Shown: positions 43,611-55,010 of the stretch, one piece after another
Layout of the letters: each line of letters opens with the position of its first letter
How positions within the stretch are numbered: the stretch's first letter is position 1
Position numbers and translations under genes: made by a program
Assembly: GCF_030272615.1 (NCBI RefSeq)
Contig: NC_081406.1
Coordinates: 480,038,900-480,102,899, forward strand
Direction: 5' to 3'
Length of the DNA stretch: 64,000 nucleotides
Source: Cryptomeria japonica
Lineage: Eukaryota; Streptophyta; Pinopsida; Cupressales; Cupressaceae
Notes under the pieces: model-generated
What the model saw: the letters and a program-made list of their open reading frames with translations, nothing else
Databases searched by the model: none
What the model was told of the DNA's origin: nothing

Positions 43611-43960
43611 GCATGATGTTGATTGCATCAGTCCCTGAACCACTTGCAAAATTTTACATGGATTGATGAAGAAGTGGATGTATTCCATAGGGGGAGCATC
43701 AAGTAGCAGAATGATGTTGATACACAGTGAGAGCAGAATTACATGTTTTACTTTCACTTTGGCATTGCTGTCAAAGGGGGAGAAGAATTATGTGATTGAG
43801 GAGAAGAATTATGTGTCTGATTAGGTGAACCAGCGGCAGGTTGAAGAGAGGACAGAGCAAGGTGAATACTTGGTAATGTAAACCAGGATTCCTATTTACC
43901 AATCTCAGCAACAATCAGAGGCGTTGATATTTGTATGGCATCAATGCCAAAGGGGGAGAT
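43611..43960 (+). other. 3' untranslated part and polypurine tract of D
   Basis: Non-coding, ending in AAAGGGGGAGA at 43949-43959, directly before the 3' LTR. A duplicated GAGAAGAATTATGTG motif occurs at 43780-43818. Confidence 0.85.
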
Positions 43961-45400
43961 TGTTGGCATTTTGAGTTTGTTGGTATTTTGCATAAAGATT
44001 GCATTAATGATATGTTGTCATTGATGTCAATTGAACCGGTAATGGTATTCATGTTATTGCTGATATTGTTGTTTTTGATATTGGGTAGTAACCGGTAAGG
44101 AGAGCTTTGTGGAAGATGTTGTAAACCGGTATGTTAAGTTTGTGAGTTGAACCGGTGAACCGGTGTAAAGGGTTAAACCTTTCTATGTAATGTGATCAGT
44201 AAACCCTATCAGCTGTTAAACCCTAACCGATCAAGTTTGATGGGTTATTATCTGATAAGCGGTAATGATGGAGACACGTGTGATCATTGAATGAGGATAT
44301 GTTCAAATTGCTTTGGCGATTTTGTTTTTATCTAGGGAAGGAGCAAAGTGGAGTGCATCTAATGCACAACGCGTGATGAGCTACAAAGTCCGAAGAAGCG
44401 GTGATCATTGAGCGGTTGGAATTTTCTTGAAGAATGTGAAGAGATTATCACGATTTCTAACGGTCAAGATTGTACCGACTTGTTTGTAATCTCGATGATG
44501 AGAATTAGGTTTTTGCTGTGTTACCGACCTAATTGATTTCTATTTAAGGTCGTTGAAGTTGTTTGTAAAGGTTGTTGGCAAGATTGATGAAAACCTGTTG
44601 AGTGTGTAGTTGCCTAACCAGTGAATGGATTTGCACTTTGAGTGAAGGTAGATTGAAGCATAGAAGGATCTGATCAAGCAAATGTAGTGCGACTCAGACA
44701 GATCAAGAAAACCTGTTGTTTTCTAACAATTACAGCAAAAGTTAAATCCCTTAACCGGGTAAGCTCTAACAAGCTTGGTTACTCATTAAATCCTCTAACA
44801 AGGTGGTCTATTAGCTTGGATTCTTAAATCCTCCAACGAGGTTACTCCTAACAGGGTATTGTGCTTTTAATCAAGGCATATTTGTAAATCCCTTAACCGG
44901 GTGATTCCTAACCGGAATTAGTTCTTAACCAGACTTATTGTAAAGCTTTAACAGGCTTGGCTCCTAACAGGGCAAACTTCAGAAGAGTTCAAATAGCTAT
45001 GCTTGTGAGTCTCATCTCACCGTGGTTTTTACCTATTTGGGTTTTCCACGTATAAACATTTGTGTCAAGTGGTGAATGCTTTTGTGGTTGTGATCTTATT
45101 TGTTGATGTGGTTAATTTCTGATAAGACATGTTATGTGGAAGCATTGAGAGTTGAATATGCTGAGTTATGATTAAGCATTGTTGATGTTTACAAGATTGA
45201 AGTTGTTTACTGTTAAAGTTGTCATAACAGTTAAACCGGTTGATGTCAAGTATTCTTATGAATATCGATCTTGACTAAGATATGTTTACTTTGTTTGACT
45301 GAGTTTGAGTTTGGGAACTTTGTATCAGTTTTTCAATATATTGATTCACCCCCTCCCTCTCTGTATTCTACCGGATACTTATTCCTTCATCATACCATCA
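43961..45400 (+). repeat. 3' LTR of D (1440 bp)
   Basis: TGTTGGCATTTTGAG to CATCATACCATCA; keeps the empty site of solo LTR F and the mini-hairpin series. Confidence 0.95.
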
Positions 45401-45447
45401 CATCTAGGAGTCTACATTAAGCATGTGGATTTGTTTGGATGAATTCA

Positions 45448-46040
45448 CAACAAGTCCACAAAAGCCCGCTCTAACAGGAACAAACCTGTGTCAATATGGT
45501 GGTTGTTTTCATTTTTTTTCTTTTCTATATCATTTTTTGCGTTTTACTTTGTCTATTAGTAGGATCTTTATTTGTCTTTATTCATTAATAGCATCTGATT
45601 TGTAATATTTGCATTTATCATTAATAACTAGAATTCTTTTGAGATGCCATCATTGCACTCTTGCTGACTCTTGATTGTTTGCGTGACAAAGGAGTTAGTC
45701 TCAATGTTATCACGTGGTCTTTGTTTCTTGCTTTTTCATTAACACTTTAGTAATAACAGTGAATTGAACATCCCTTGACCCTTCATTAAATTGATTCCCA
45801 GTTGCCATTAAAGAGATAGTGAGATGGAAATATTTCCTCTTGTTTTGATCCTTCATTGACAAGATTGAAGAATATATGATAGAAATTAATAAATAAATTA
45901 CCAAAAATTAATATTCATATAATTAATTAATTTTTAAAATTAATAATGTATGTTCATATTAACTTATTATTGTATTATAATATTATCTAGTAACTTTAAA
46001 TGTATTAAAAAAGTTTTTTTAATATTCTTGTACATTACAT
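45448..46040 (+). repeat. diverged ~600-bp direct repeat, right copy
   Basis: See the left copy at 29752-30410. Without D the two copies would lie about 90 bases apart, an old tandem duplication. Confidence 0.8.
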
Positions 46041-46079
46041 TTTTAGGAAATATACATATTACTTCTAATATTTCTGATT

Positions 46080-46236
46080 TTACTTTTTAGGCCACAAATA
46101 TGCATATATTTATTATTTTTATATTTGTTTGTATATAGATGAACCCGAAACAAACTCAACCCCATTTTTTTTGACTGAATTTGTGAACTAAACCCTCAAA
46201 CTCAAACTAGAACTAGTACTAGGATCGGTAACTTAT
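46080..46236. mobile_element. hAT 3' end remnant T3
   Basis: TTTTAGGCCACAAATATGC and ATATTTATTATTTTTATAT parallel the 3' tail of T1 (TTTTAGGCTGCATATATG, 11375-11405). The piece ends GGATCGGTAACTTA, like the T2 terminus CCCGGTAACTTAG. No transposase sequence precedes it, so it is a truncated or internally deleted end. Confidence 0.6.
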
Positions 46237-46239
46237 TGT

Positions 46240-47858
46240 TAAACAAAACACTTAGAATCTCATAGTTCCTTATAGATGTGGGATCACAAGTAAGGGGATG
46301 GGGATAGGGGCACCATTCAAATAATGTGAGAAAATGTACAAGGTTCAGCTATATCCTATAAACGTATCATAGAAATTGTGGGTACGGTGTTTGTGTTTTT
46401 TACACACATGCGAACACAAAGTAAAATACCATAAGTATCTTATCCTCTTTTGAACAAAATCTTTCGGATGCTGAAGATTTGCTTAAGGATCATTCGAGAA
46501 GACTCCAAGGTTCTTGAATGTAGGGTCACTACGTGTGGATAAGCTCTGTTGGTTTGATGTGATTATGCTGAAATCACAAGGGGACTTACATTCGAATGCC
46601 TGAATGCTTGATTCGCTGGAACTTAAGTCCTAACTACTCACTGGGAGATAAAGAAATATCAAAAGCATAGGGTTTAGAGAATCTATTCTAGGACCTAGAA
46701 TGTAAGAATATAGATGAACGACTAGGTGGAGTCCTACTGGGCTAGGTCTCACCATCAAACTGAACAATTCGACACCAACTCAGTGCAATCTTCTAAGGGA
46801 GTTCTGAAGATGTTCAAATCATCACCGTCAAACACTGATCACGATTCAAGTTAATGCATAAACAATGGACGCATAACAATTTGAAGTTAAGCTCATTCAA
46901 TGCCAGTTGACCACGCGGGGCGCACTTACAATTAGTAAGAGGCTAGTGGTATGGACTAAAGGATTCCCCACAAATGCATCCAACCAATTCCTCCATTCAA
47001 TCTAATTATCTACCATCTAATATGAAGATCCAACAAGAAACCATGCATATTGCAAAAAACAACACATTTTACCATAACTTCAATGAAAAATGAGGTTTAT
47101 TTACAATTTTGGGCAACAATCTCTTGCCTTCTCCTCCTACTCTATTCTAATTACTATTCTATTTGCTATTTCTCTGCTACTAATTATTCACTATTAGCTA
47201 TTCCTCAACTATTCACTATTAGCTCTTACAAATGAAGAGCCCGAGCTTTATATAGAGAGCTCATTACAATTCAATGGCTCAAATTGATTTACAATCAATG
47301 GCCAGGATTACAAGATGGAAACCCTAATTAGGGTTTATTACAACAAACTCCCTTAGCCAATGAGAAAATTGCATTCAATGTTTGTGAACCAATAGGAAAT
47401 AGGGGTAGATACATCGGAGTTTGTGCCTTCAGGTATAAGCATGGTTCACTGAATTTGGACATTCTGATGTGGACCTTTTTGACTGGAGGAATAGTGACTG
47501 GGATGCCAGCTTGTCTTGCGTTTGTGCTTGGTCAAGGAATGTTGAGCAATATCTCTTGATACTCAATGTGATGATGATGAGAAGAGGACTTTGATTAACT
47601 CTTCTGAAACTATCTGCTTCTTCGATCATGTTCAATGTACCCTTGTGATGACCTTGGTTGATCCTCCTTCGTCCTTGATGTACTTGATGAATGGTGTACC
47701 CTTTCTTGACCCTCTTGTGTTTGATGAAGCTTCCTCTCGATCTCATGGTCAAATCATTCCTTCTTCTTTGGTAGCTTCTCTCGCCTTGAAGTGTTTGTAA
47801 AACCTCTTTTTGTCATCTTGTGATTTCTTCATGTGATAGAATGAGGTCCTTGAGGATT
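46240..47858. other. non-coding element sequence with a promoter-like TATA box
   Basis: No gene. TATATA at 47249-47254 is followed by AGAGAGCTCATTAC and a C-rich leader style typical of LTR R regions. The stretch continues, after solo LTR G, into the palindrome array and the terminal motif at 51945. I read it as one large non-coding LTR or element, by analogy with 2857-5100. Confidence 0.45.
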
Positions 47859-49214
47859 TGTGATGACCCCTACTGTGTCACCTAATGTACACTTTATTCA
47901 ACACACCAATAATAATAAAAGCATATATTATGAAGGAGCAATTATTAAAATAATGTTAATAGATTAAATAATGTTAAAATATTGCAAAAAGAAATAAATC
48001 ATTAAAAATTAATATATTAAATAAGGTTATTATAAATGTAATGTATTTAATATATTTAATAATGAAATGTATTTAATATATTTAATACATTAAACCATGT
48101 AATGAATTTAATATATTTAATAATGAAATGTATTGTCGAATGAATAAAGCTAAATGCAATTAAGATGCATAAGGACGGCGAATACCTCCCGGTTACACCC
48201 CCCCGGCGAGAAGTGGTGGGACGGTAGTCGCAGCTTGGGCTGCGACCACCGTCACACCCCTTCTCGCGAAGGGACCCGTGGAGGGACGCAACCCTTCCCC
48301 TCCATGGGGTATAAGGTAAGAGACCACGGCAAGGGAGTGGGGAAGGAGGAAGACGGGAGTACTGCAACGGCAACTGCGGACTTCAATCTGCAAACAGCAA
48401 ACTGCGGACTACGAACTGCAAACGGCAAGCTGCGGACTGCGAACAGGTAAGAGGTGTTATTGGTCTCAGGGTATATATGTGTGTGGACGTGTGTGCCACA
48501 CACACACATATACTAATGCATATTTCTGAATATATATTACTGAATATTTACTTATGTGTATGTAGCAATGAATATAGGTATGTATGCAAAATATTTATGT
48601 ATATCTAGGATCAATAAAGAGAATTAAGGAATATGTAAATGTAGACGTAAATTATGGAATGAAAAATGATAATGAATCGTAGAATGTAATATGAATAATG
48701 TGGCTATATGATGGAGGCTATTGGGAGGAAATTCCCTTAGCCTAATGCGGGGGTTATGATAATCCCTGGCAGGCAGTATATACTGAGTATTTATATGCAT
48801 ATATGTTATGGCTTGGGTGTCAAAGGTTCACCCAAGAAGAGACGGATCTGGCCGGTCCTCTCTGGTAGACTTGGATGGTGAGATGCACCATCCAAGGCAA
48901 GGAATTGATCATATATGATGGTCTTCCTTGGTAGGCTTGGATGTAAGATGTTACATCCAAGACAGGAATCGAATTATCCATCGATTTCCTGGTATGGCTT
49001 GGAACCAAGATGGGTTCCAAGAAGGCGAACATTACAACTGCCTAAGGACAGGTCCCAGTACTGCACTCGTATCCTTTTTATTAGATAAGAATTGAGATTA
49101 GTTTTAATTAAGTAATTGAAGTTTAATTGCAATTAGATTAATTATATGTATATTTGTTGCATTCTAACAATCTGTTTTGCAGGACAGTGATCTCTAACTA
49201 GTAGGGACATTACA
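47859..49214 (+). mobile_element. solo LTR G (1.36 kb) with long inverted ends
   Basis: TGTGATGACCCCTACTGTG to AGTAGGGACATTACA. The flanks are GGATT (47854-47858) and GGATG (49215-49219), a 5-bp duplication with one difference. The ends pair over about 15 bases with two mismatches or a gap. A TATAAGG at about 48309 fits a plus-strand promoter. Inside: an AT-rich tandem (AATGTATTTAATATATTTAAT, 48040-48135), a ~33-bp CTGCGGACT repeat (48374-48445) and the hairpin string at 48812-49021. The end sequence resembles the LTR end of A. No coding sequence. Confidence 0.8.
48812..49021 (+). repeat. string of four CTTGG...CCAAG hairpins with compensatory arm changes
   Basis: Perfect stems: 48812-48819 with 48829-48836 (CTTGGGTG/CACCCAAG); 48870-48880 with 48886-48896 (CTTGGATGGTG/CACCATCCAAG); 48936-48946 with 48951-48961 (CTTGGATGTAA/TTACATCCAAG, loop GATG); 48998-49006 with 49013-49021 (CTTGGAACC/GGTTCCAAG). 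Weaker hairpins with GGAA/TTCC arms lie between (for example CAGGAATCGA with TCGATTTCCTG). Period about 60-65 bp. Confidence 0.88.
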
Positions 49215-49515
49215 GGATGGCTAGCTCCATTGCTTGCAATTGTTGATCATTCGAAGTCCTTTCACCCTAGCAGCACCTTGGGTCCTCTCTCATGTATCTA
49301 AGGCGTCCTTAATGCAGATGAAGCTTGAAGAAGTCCTTCTCGTCTTTGTCCATTATTCCTCTATTCTAGTCTTCTTGATCTACAAAGAAAACAAAAGATG
49401 GTTAAGTATATATGATATATTCATCCTAACATGATATTTCTCATTTCATATCATCAATAAGAAGACACTTAAATCCATTTTGCTTGAAATTGAGAGGAAA
49501 GGGGTACACTTTAGG
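49215..49515. other. non-coding lead into the palindrome array
   Basis: Continuation of the sequence interrupted by solo LTR G; no gene seen. Confidence 0.5.
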
Positions 49516-49518
49516 AGG

Positions 49519-51475
49519 AATTCGCTCCTGTACCCTTGGAAGGGACATGAGCGAATTTCATACTTGTGTTTAAATTCTTCAAACTTACTCATTTCTATTA
49601 GCTCAAACCATGATTGTAGGTCCTTAAGGCTTGGATGAGGTCATTCTTCCCTATGCAAAGTTCTTGGGATTAAGGATTCTACCCAAACTAGAGGTGAGAT
49701 GTAGACTTTGAAAGAATTCGCTCCTGTACCTTTGGAAGGGTGAGGAGCGAATTTGGCATTTTACTCAATTTCCACTCAATTTCTCATGACCACTCACTCT
49801 TCAAGGCTTCAAACTTCATAATTGTGCTTCCGCGAGGCATAGATAAGTCATTTCAACCCTAGAAAAGAGCTTGGGAGGAAAAATTCATCTAACTTAGGTG
49901 CTGCTTATGTGGTTTACTGAAATTCGCTCCTGTACCTTTGGAAGGGTCAGGAGCGAATTTGGCTTTTTGCTCAATTGCTCCTTCATAGAACTTCATCTCT
50001 CAACTTTTTCCTCATCAAAATCAAGTCATTTGCCTTTAAAATTGCTTAGGAATGGGTTTGTTCAAGGGCTTAAGAAAGGTACAAGGTCTCTTGAAGAAGT
50101 TTGCTCCTGTACCTTTGGAAGGGTCAGGAGCGAATTTGGCTTTTGAGTCAAATTCCTCACTTCTTTTCTCATCACCTTGTCTTAGACTTGACCTTTGATC
50201 CTTTTCTTACCATACTCAAGCCAAATTGCTCTCACTATTGCTCAAAATGATATTCATTCAATGTTCTAGACGAAGTACTAGGTCTTTTCAAGAAGTTCGC
50301 TCCTGTAACTTTGGAAGGGTCAGGAGCGAATTAGGAACACGAAGCTTAGATGTCTACCAAATGCTCATTCTTTTCCTTTATCCACGTTGCTATGGTCTTA
50401 AGGCATGCTAATAAGTCACCTTTAAGGCTTACTTGCTCAAAATGTTGGATCAAAAACATGTCTTATCTTTTTCGTTTGTGTACCTTAGAGAGGTACATGA
50501 CCCCCTAAGTAAATTCGCTCCTGTACCTTTGGAAGGGTCAGGAGCGAATTTGTCAAGTTTGCACAAATTCTTCATATTTCATCACTCAACTTTGTTTGAA
50601 TTCACTTCAAGGGCATGTATGAATCAAGTCCCCTTCACTCAAGCCCTGAAAGCATGAATTTGGATCCAAGTAAAGGGCAAGAAGGTGCTCTTAGGGAAAT
50701 TCGCTCTTGTACCTTTGGAAGGGTCAGGAGCGAATTTGGCTTTTGAGTCAAATTCCTCACTTCTTGTGATCAAAGGTTCATTCAAACGTTATGTCTAAGT
50801 TATTTCCACCTTAATCAACACTTTGGAGCATAGGTTTGATCCAAATTAGAGGCACAAAGGAGGCTTCAAGGAAATTCGCTCCTGTACCTTTGGAAGGGTC
50901 AGGAGCGAATTTGGCTTCATGGCTCAATTTCATCATCCAATCTTGTTGCAACTTACTTCAAAGGCATGGATATATCAATTTTCATTCAATCAAGGCGTAG
51001 AATCAAGGACTTTGATCCATGTTAGAAAGAAGAGAGGGTTCTAGGGAAATTCGCTCCTGTACCCTTGGAAGGGACAGGAGCGAATTTGGCTCTTAAGCTC
51101 AAATTTTTAACTTTTCTTTCAAATTTTTAAGTCCAATCTTGTTCAAATTCATCTTAAAGGGCAAGTTCAAGCTAATTTCTTTCCAATCCATGCCCTAGAG
51201 TGAGGGTTTTGTCCAAAATAAGAGCCAAGAGGGAGCCTTAGAAGAATTCGCTCCTGTACCTTTGGAAGGGTCAGGGGTGAATTTGGTGTTCTCACTCAAA
51301 TTCCTCATTGTTCATGATCAAAAGTTCATTTAAATTCATCTCTAAGTCATCACTTAAGTCAACTTCACCTTGAATGAGGGTTCAAAACAAGACTTTGACT
51401 TGATTTAAGGGCAATAGAGAGGCTCCTAAGGATTTCGCTCCTATACCCTTGGAAGGGACAGGAGCGAATTTGACT
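49519..51475. repeat. eleven-copy array of a conserved ~40-bp palindrome
   Basis: Each copy is AATTCGCTCCTG, then TACCTTTGGAAGGGT or TACCCTTGGAAGGGA, then CAGGAGCGAATT. Copies start near 49519, 49715, 49921, 50098, 50294, 50512, 50698, 50873, 51048, 51245 and 51432, spaced 175-218 bp. The 12-base arms are perfectly or nearly perfectly paired and the loop holds a second CCTT/AAGG pairing. The ~150-bp spacers vary much more than the palindromes, although they share pieces such as TTTTGAGTCAAATTCCTCA. Non-coding. Confidence 0.95.
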
Positions 51476-51892
51476 TTTCCAATCCAATTCCCTTCATTTG
51501 CCTTCATCCTTCGTGAATGTACTCAATCTTTGCTTTATCTTATCAACTCAAACTCTAAAGGAGGTCCTTGACAACGCTTGCTCTCACTTCATTCAAATCT
51601 TTGACTCTCTCTGACTCGATGGCATAGGTCTCACAGGAAAAGCCACACCAAGACTTACACCAAGACCCCTGGCATGGTGCAATGACTCCTTCATTCCCTA
51701 ATCAAGACTTAACCTTGACACTAGTCCTAGGCCTGACCTAGAGGAAGCTTTCAAAAGTGACCCTGACTTGGGCCACTCACCAACTTACTCAAAACACAAG
51801 GGGACCATCCTATCCTAATGAGCCTCTTGGAAACTCCTCAATGCAAGGATTAATAGCAAAGACACTACGCTAAGAAAACCAACCCTAGAAAG

Positions 51893-51952
51893 CAAAAAGC
51901 AGGGGTCCCCATTTGCAGTGGGGCGATGTGTGAATACCTCACAACATACGGT
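51893..51952 (+). other. polypurine tract and element-end motif
   Basis: A purine-rich run, a small CCCCATTTGCAGTGGGG hairpin, then CGATGTGTGAATACCTC. Same plan as 5055-5105. Confidence 0.45.
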
Positions 51953-54365
51953 TATAAGGATGTGGTCCTAGTTGCAATATTAGTTTTTCCTAGTAACTAT
52001 GTTAGATATTATCTTTCTTTCTTAAATTAAGAATGTGACGGAGACTAGTTTGTTGAAGCCCAAAATTGGAGTTTTAATGAATAAGCACATCAAATAACAC
52101 ATTTATAGATGTGGTTTGATGATGCTTCTTTTTTGCATTATGTTTTTTGTGTTTTTAAAATTAAATTTGTGCATCTGTATTTTCACATTGTGCACAGGTA
52201 ATGAGAATGGAATGATTTGTTACAATAGTATGATATGTAAGTAACAATAATTTAAGACACATGGCCATGGAAATAGGTTACTATTCTCACATTGGCAACT
52301 GTGTGTGCATTTGCTGGATGGTTGCATCCAGTGGTCCAATTTCAAGCTCATGATGTATGGTATGTTCTATATCAAAATATGCTACATATTGGACTCAACA
52401 CTGCTAATTTGCCCTTGTTACAATTCCATGGGATATGTCCAACATAGAGCTTAGGCATTTTAACTTGATTTTTGTTCACAAATGAATCATATTTTGTGTT
52501 TCATTATGAAGCATGAATGTAATTATGCATTTAAGATCTCTGTCTTAATTGTAAGACTTATTTTCTTTTTGTCAATCCACAAGTGCACACAAAATCCAAC
52601 TATAATAAACTTTCCTATATACACACATCATGATGCAAGGGACCTTATTAAGTACTGGCCTGTTTTTTCCGTAAAGTTTCAATAAGACAGAGATCTTAAT
52701 GGATCTCTTCATTGTATCAGCATCATTTGGAAAATAAGAGTGTGTTAGCATTCTAATTTGGACCTTCTGGTCAAACACAAAAGAGGACAGCATGTGAGGA
52801 TAAACATCTATTCAATGCAGCAGGGGAAGCTCCCTGTAACAAAAAATAAAATGAAAGCCTGAGAACCTAAGGACACACCCTCTATCTTTTCACAATTTAT
52901 ACAATTTAACTCTTGGCATTTTTGAACATACATTGCAAAAAGAAACAAAGTAATTGCATATCTTTTAGTTTTTGGGCAAGAGGAGAAGGCTTATCAGAAC
53001 ATCTGCTCATGATGAGAGTTTTTTTATCTTTTTTTACTTAAAGAAAACAATCTATACGAGCTAATGAATGCTCATTCTTTTTGGCTAAAAGCAAAGATTA
53101 AAAAATATGAGTACAACACAAGGCTTGAATTTGATTTGAACAAAAGAAATACATTTTGATAAAAGAAATTAAGGTGTTAGGTACAAAGCCACAATCGCCA
53201 ACTTTGTAAAGGTATGCAATATAAAGCTTGCAATTTCAACAAAGCAATTCTATCTGCCTAAAAATGCATACAGAAGATCTCTCATAAGACTTGAAGAGTA
53301 ATTTAAGCAGCAAAATAAGCATATCAAATTCCATTGTAAATCTAAGTGCAATTGGCACTTATTTATAGGCATCTACAAAGTTTTGCCTGAGAATAATAAA
53401 AAAACTAACTAGAACTTTTATGTTATCAATAGTTTGTTTGTGCACAAAGTGAGCTTATTGGACAATGTAGTCTACAAATTCCAAACCCTAATTAGAAAAA
53501 CCTCAGATTTTTGACAAGGATAACTATCAATTAAATAATCAATCTCCTAGAAAGTCGTCTAAATTTAACTGATCTAAAAAATAGTGGTCTAAAATAGATG
53601 TCCCAAAATATGATTATCTTCTCAGATAGTGATGACTAAAATTAATACAGGCTATAAATGGCTTGAGCTAAAAATAACCAATCTGACAAGTAGCTCCTGG
53701 CAGTGATTCTTGTACAAGTGTACTGCTTTGACCATGGCAAGGCCTTAGAAGAAATCCTAAAACTTTGAAGATGAATCTTGGCACCCTAAATTTGAAAAAG
53801 CCTTCTGCTGACTTTTACACCAAACCCTAACTGAAATCCGTGAGCACTTCGAAACCCTGGAATGTATGAAAATGATCAAGAAATTGCACAAATTTCTAAT
53901 ATGACTGCCACTGCTTTCACTAATCTTGCCACATAAACCCTTGTTTTATGTCTGCAAAATCAGCAACCAAAAGTGAAACACACTTGAATTTGCTGTAGGT
54001 GTTGGCAAAAATGCTGATCCCAAATCTGTGAAGAAAATTGAAAAAATTTCTATCAACACTTGGCAAATCTGCATGGAGGTTACTGAAAACAAGTACATAA
54101 AAATCCTTGAAAAAAGTTGAAACTCTACCACTTGAGTAGAGAGAAACATTTCCTGACAGGCACCCAATGCAATGACTGAAAATTTGTTTTTTATTGGCTG
54201 AAAACTCAACCTGGACTGCTGGAAATCCTAAGCACTTGTGTATTAAAGGGAAGTTGGATGTTGAAAGCTTTCTGTACCTTTGCCAACAGTTGAGAAATTG
54301 TTGTTAGTACTTTTGTCTTTGTTCTATAGCCTAGAATCTGCTGTAGCCCTTTTCATCTTTACATT
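51953..54365. other. non-coding, nothing recognised
   Basis: AT-rich, scattered stops in all frames, no family recognised. TTATTTATAGGC near 53358 could be a promoter remnant of an LTR. Confidence 0.45.
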
Positions 54366-55010
54366 GAGTTGCAACTTTTCAATTTTCCTCCATGTTGCAT
54401 CTCTTCATACAAGCATGCACTTCCATATATGGCTGCATTTTTTGAATTCCAATTTGATGTTTTCCTATGGAAAGGTGTGCACCATTTCATAAACAGGACT
54501 TCTGCATATTTGAACTTTAATGCAGCCCTTTAGTGAGGTTCATACATCTATATTGTTTGACATTTTTCAAATTTTAACATTATGTTCGTCTTTGGAGTGG
54601 TGTGCAATGTTCTATTCGTTCTTTTTTTTGGTTTTGTAATTTACTTTTTGCACTCCAATGCATAGGCACATGCCCTTACATTGGTTTGTTAAGTTTCAAA
54701 TTTGAATTTGATGCACTTCTTTGGAGTGGCACGCACCTTTCCATTGGCAAATATTTTTCACTTACCAAGTTACCACACTCTTAAAACTTGATGTACCCCT
54801 TTGGTGAGGTGCATGCCATTGCATTGGCAAACGTATGTTCAGATTTTAACTTGTGCTACCCCTTGGTCATGCACGTGCCATTGCACAATGATGCACTTTT
54901 TTTGACTTTTGGAAAGTCTTGAACTCTTTTATTGGGTGCATGCCCTTGCATTGGGGAACATTTTTTCACACCTTAGAAATGTTTTTACATTATCTCTGTC
55001 ATTGGAGGTT
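54366..55010. repeat. degenerate tandem array, unit about 75-100 bp
   Basis: Recurring TTTTCAAATTTTAA, GATGCACCCCTTTGG, GAGTGGTGTGCA/GAGGTGCATGCC and TTGCATTGGCAAA blocks, about seven units, strongly diverged. No conserved frame. Confidence 0.75.

Larger units (their letters stand above)
30455..45400 (+). mobile_element. Ty1/copia element D with two nested insertions
   Basis: Plus-strand copia element with TG/CA-ended LTRs (30455-32678 and 43961-45400), an initiator-Met primer site, gag, pol in copia order (protease, integrase, reverse transcriptase, RNase H), a polypurine tract at 43949-43960 and a CATCT target duplication. Removing solo LTR F (785 bp with its duplication) from the left LTR brings it to 1439 bp against 1440 on the right. 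Removing E (6745 bp plus TAGGA) leaves about 7.4 kb. The long LTRs suggest the Tork/SIRE side of plant copia. Many stops and a frameshift show it is inactive. Confidence 0.96.

Noticed and set aside
49519-51475. CRISPR-like array: regular palindromic repeats with variable spacers
   Set aside because: Eukaryotic TE context, ~150-bp spacers that share sequence with one another, no cas genes, and repeats that vary. It is a tandem array in a non-coding element.
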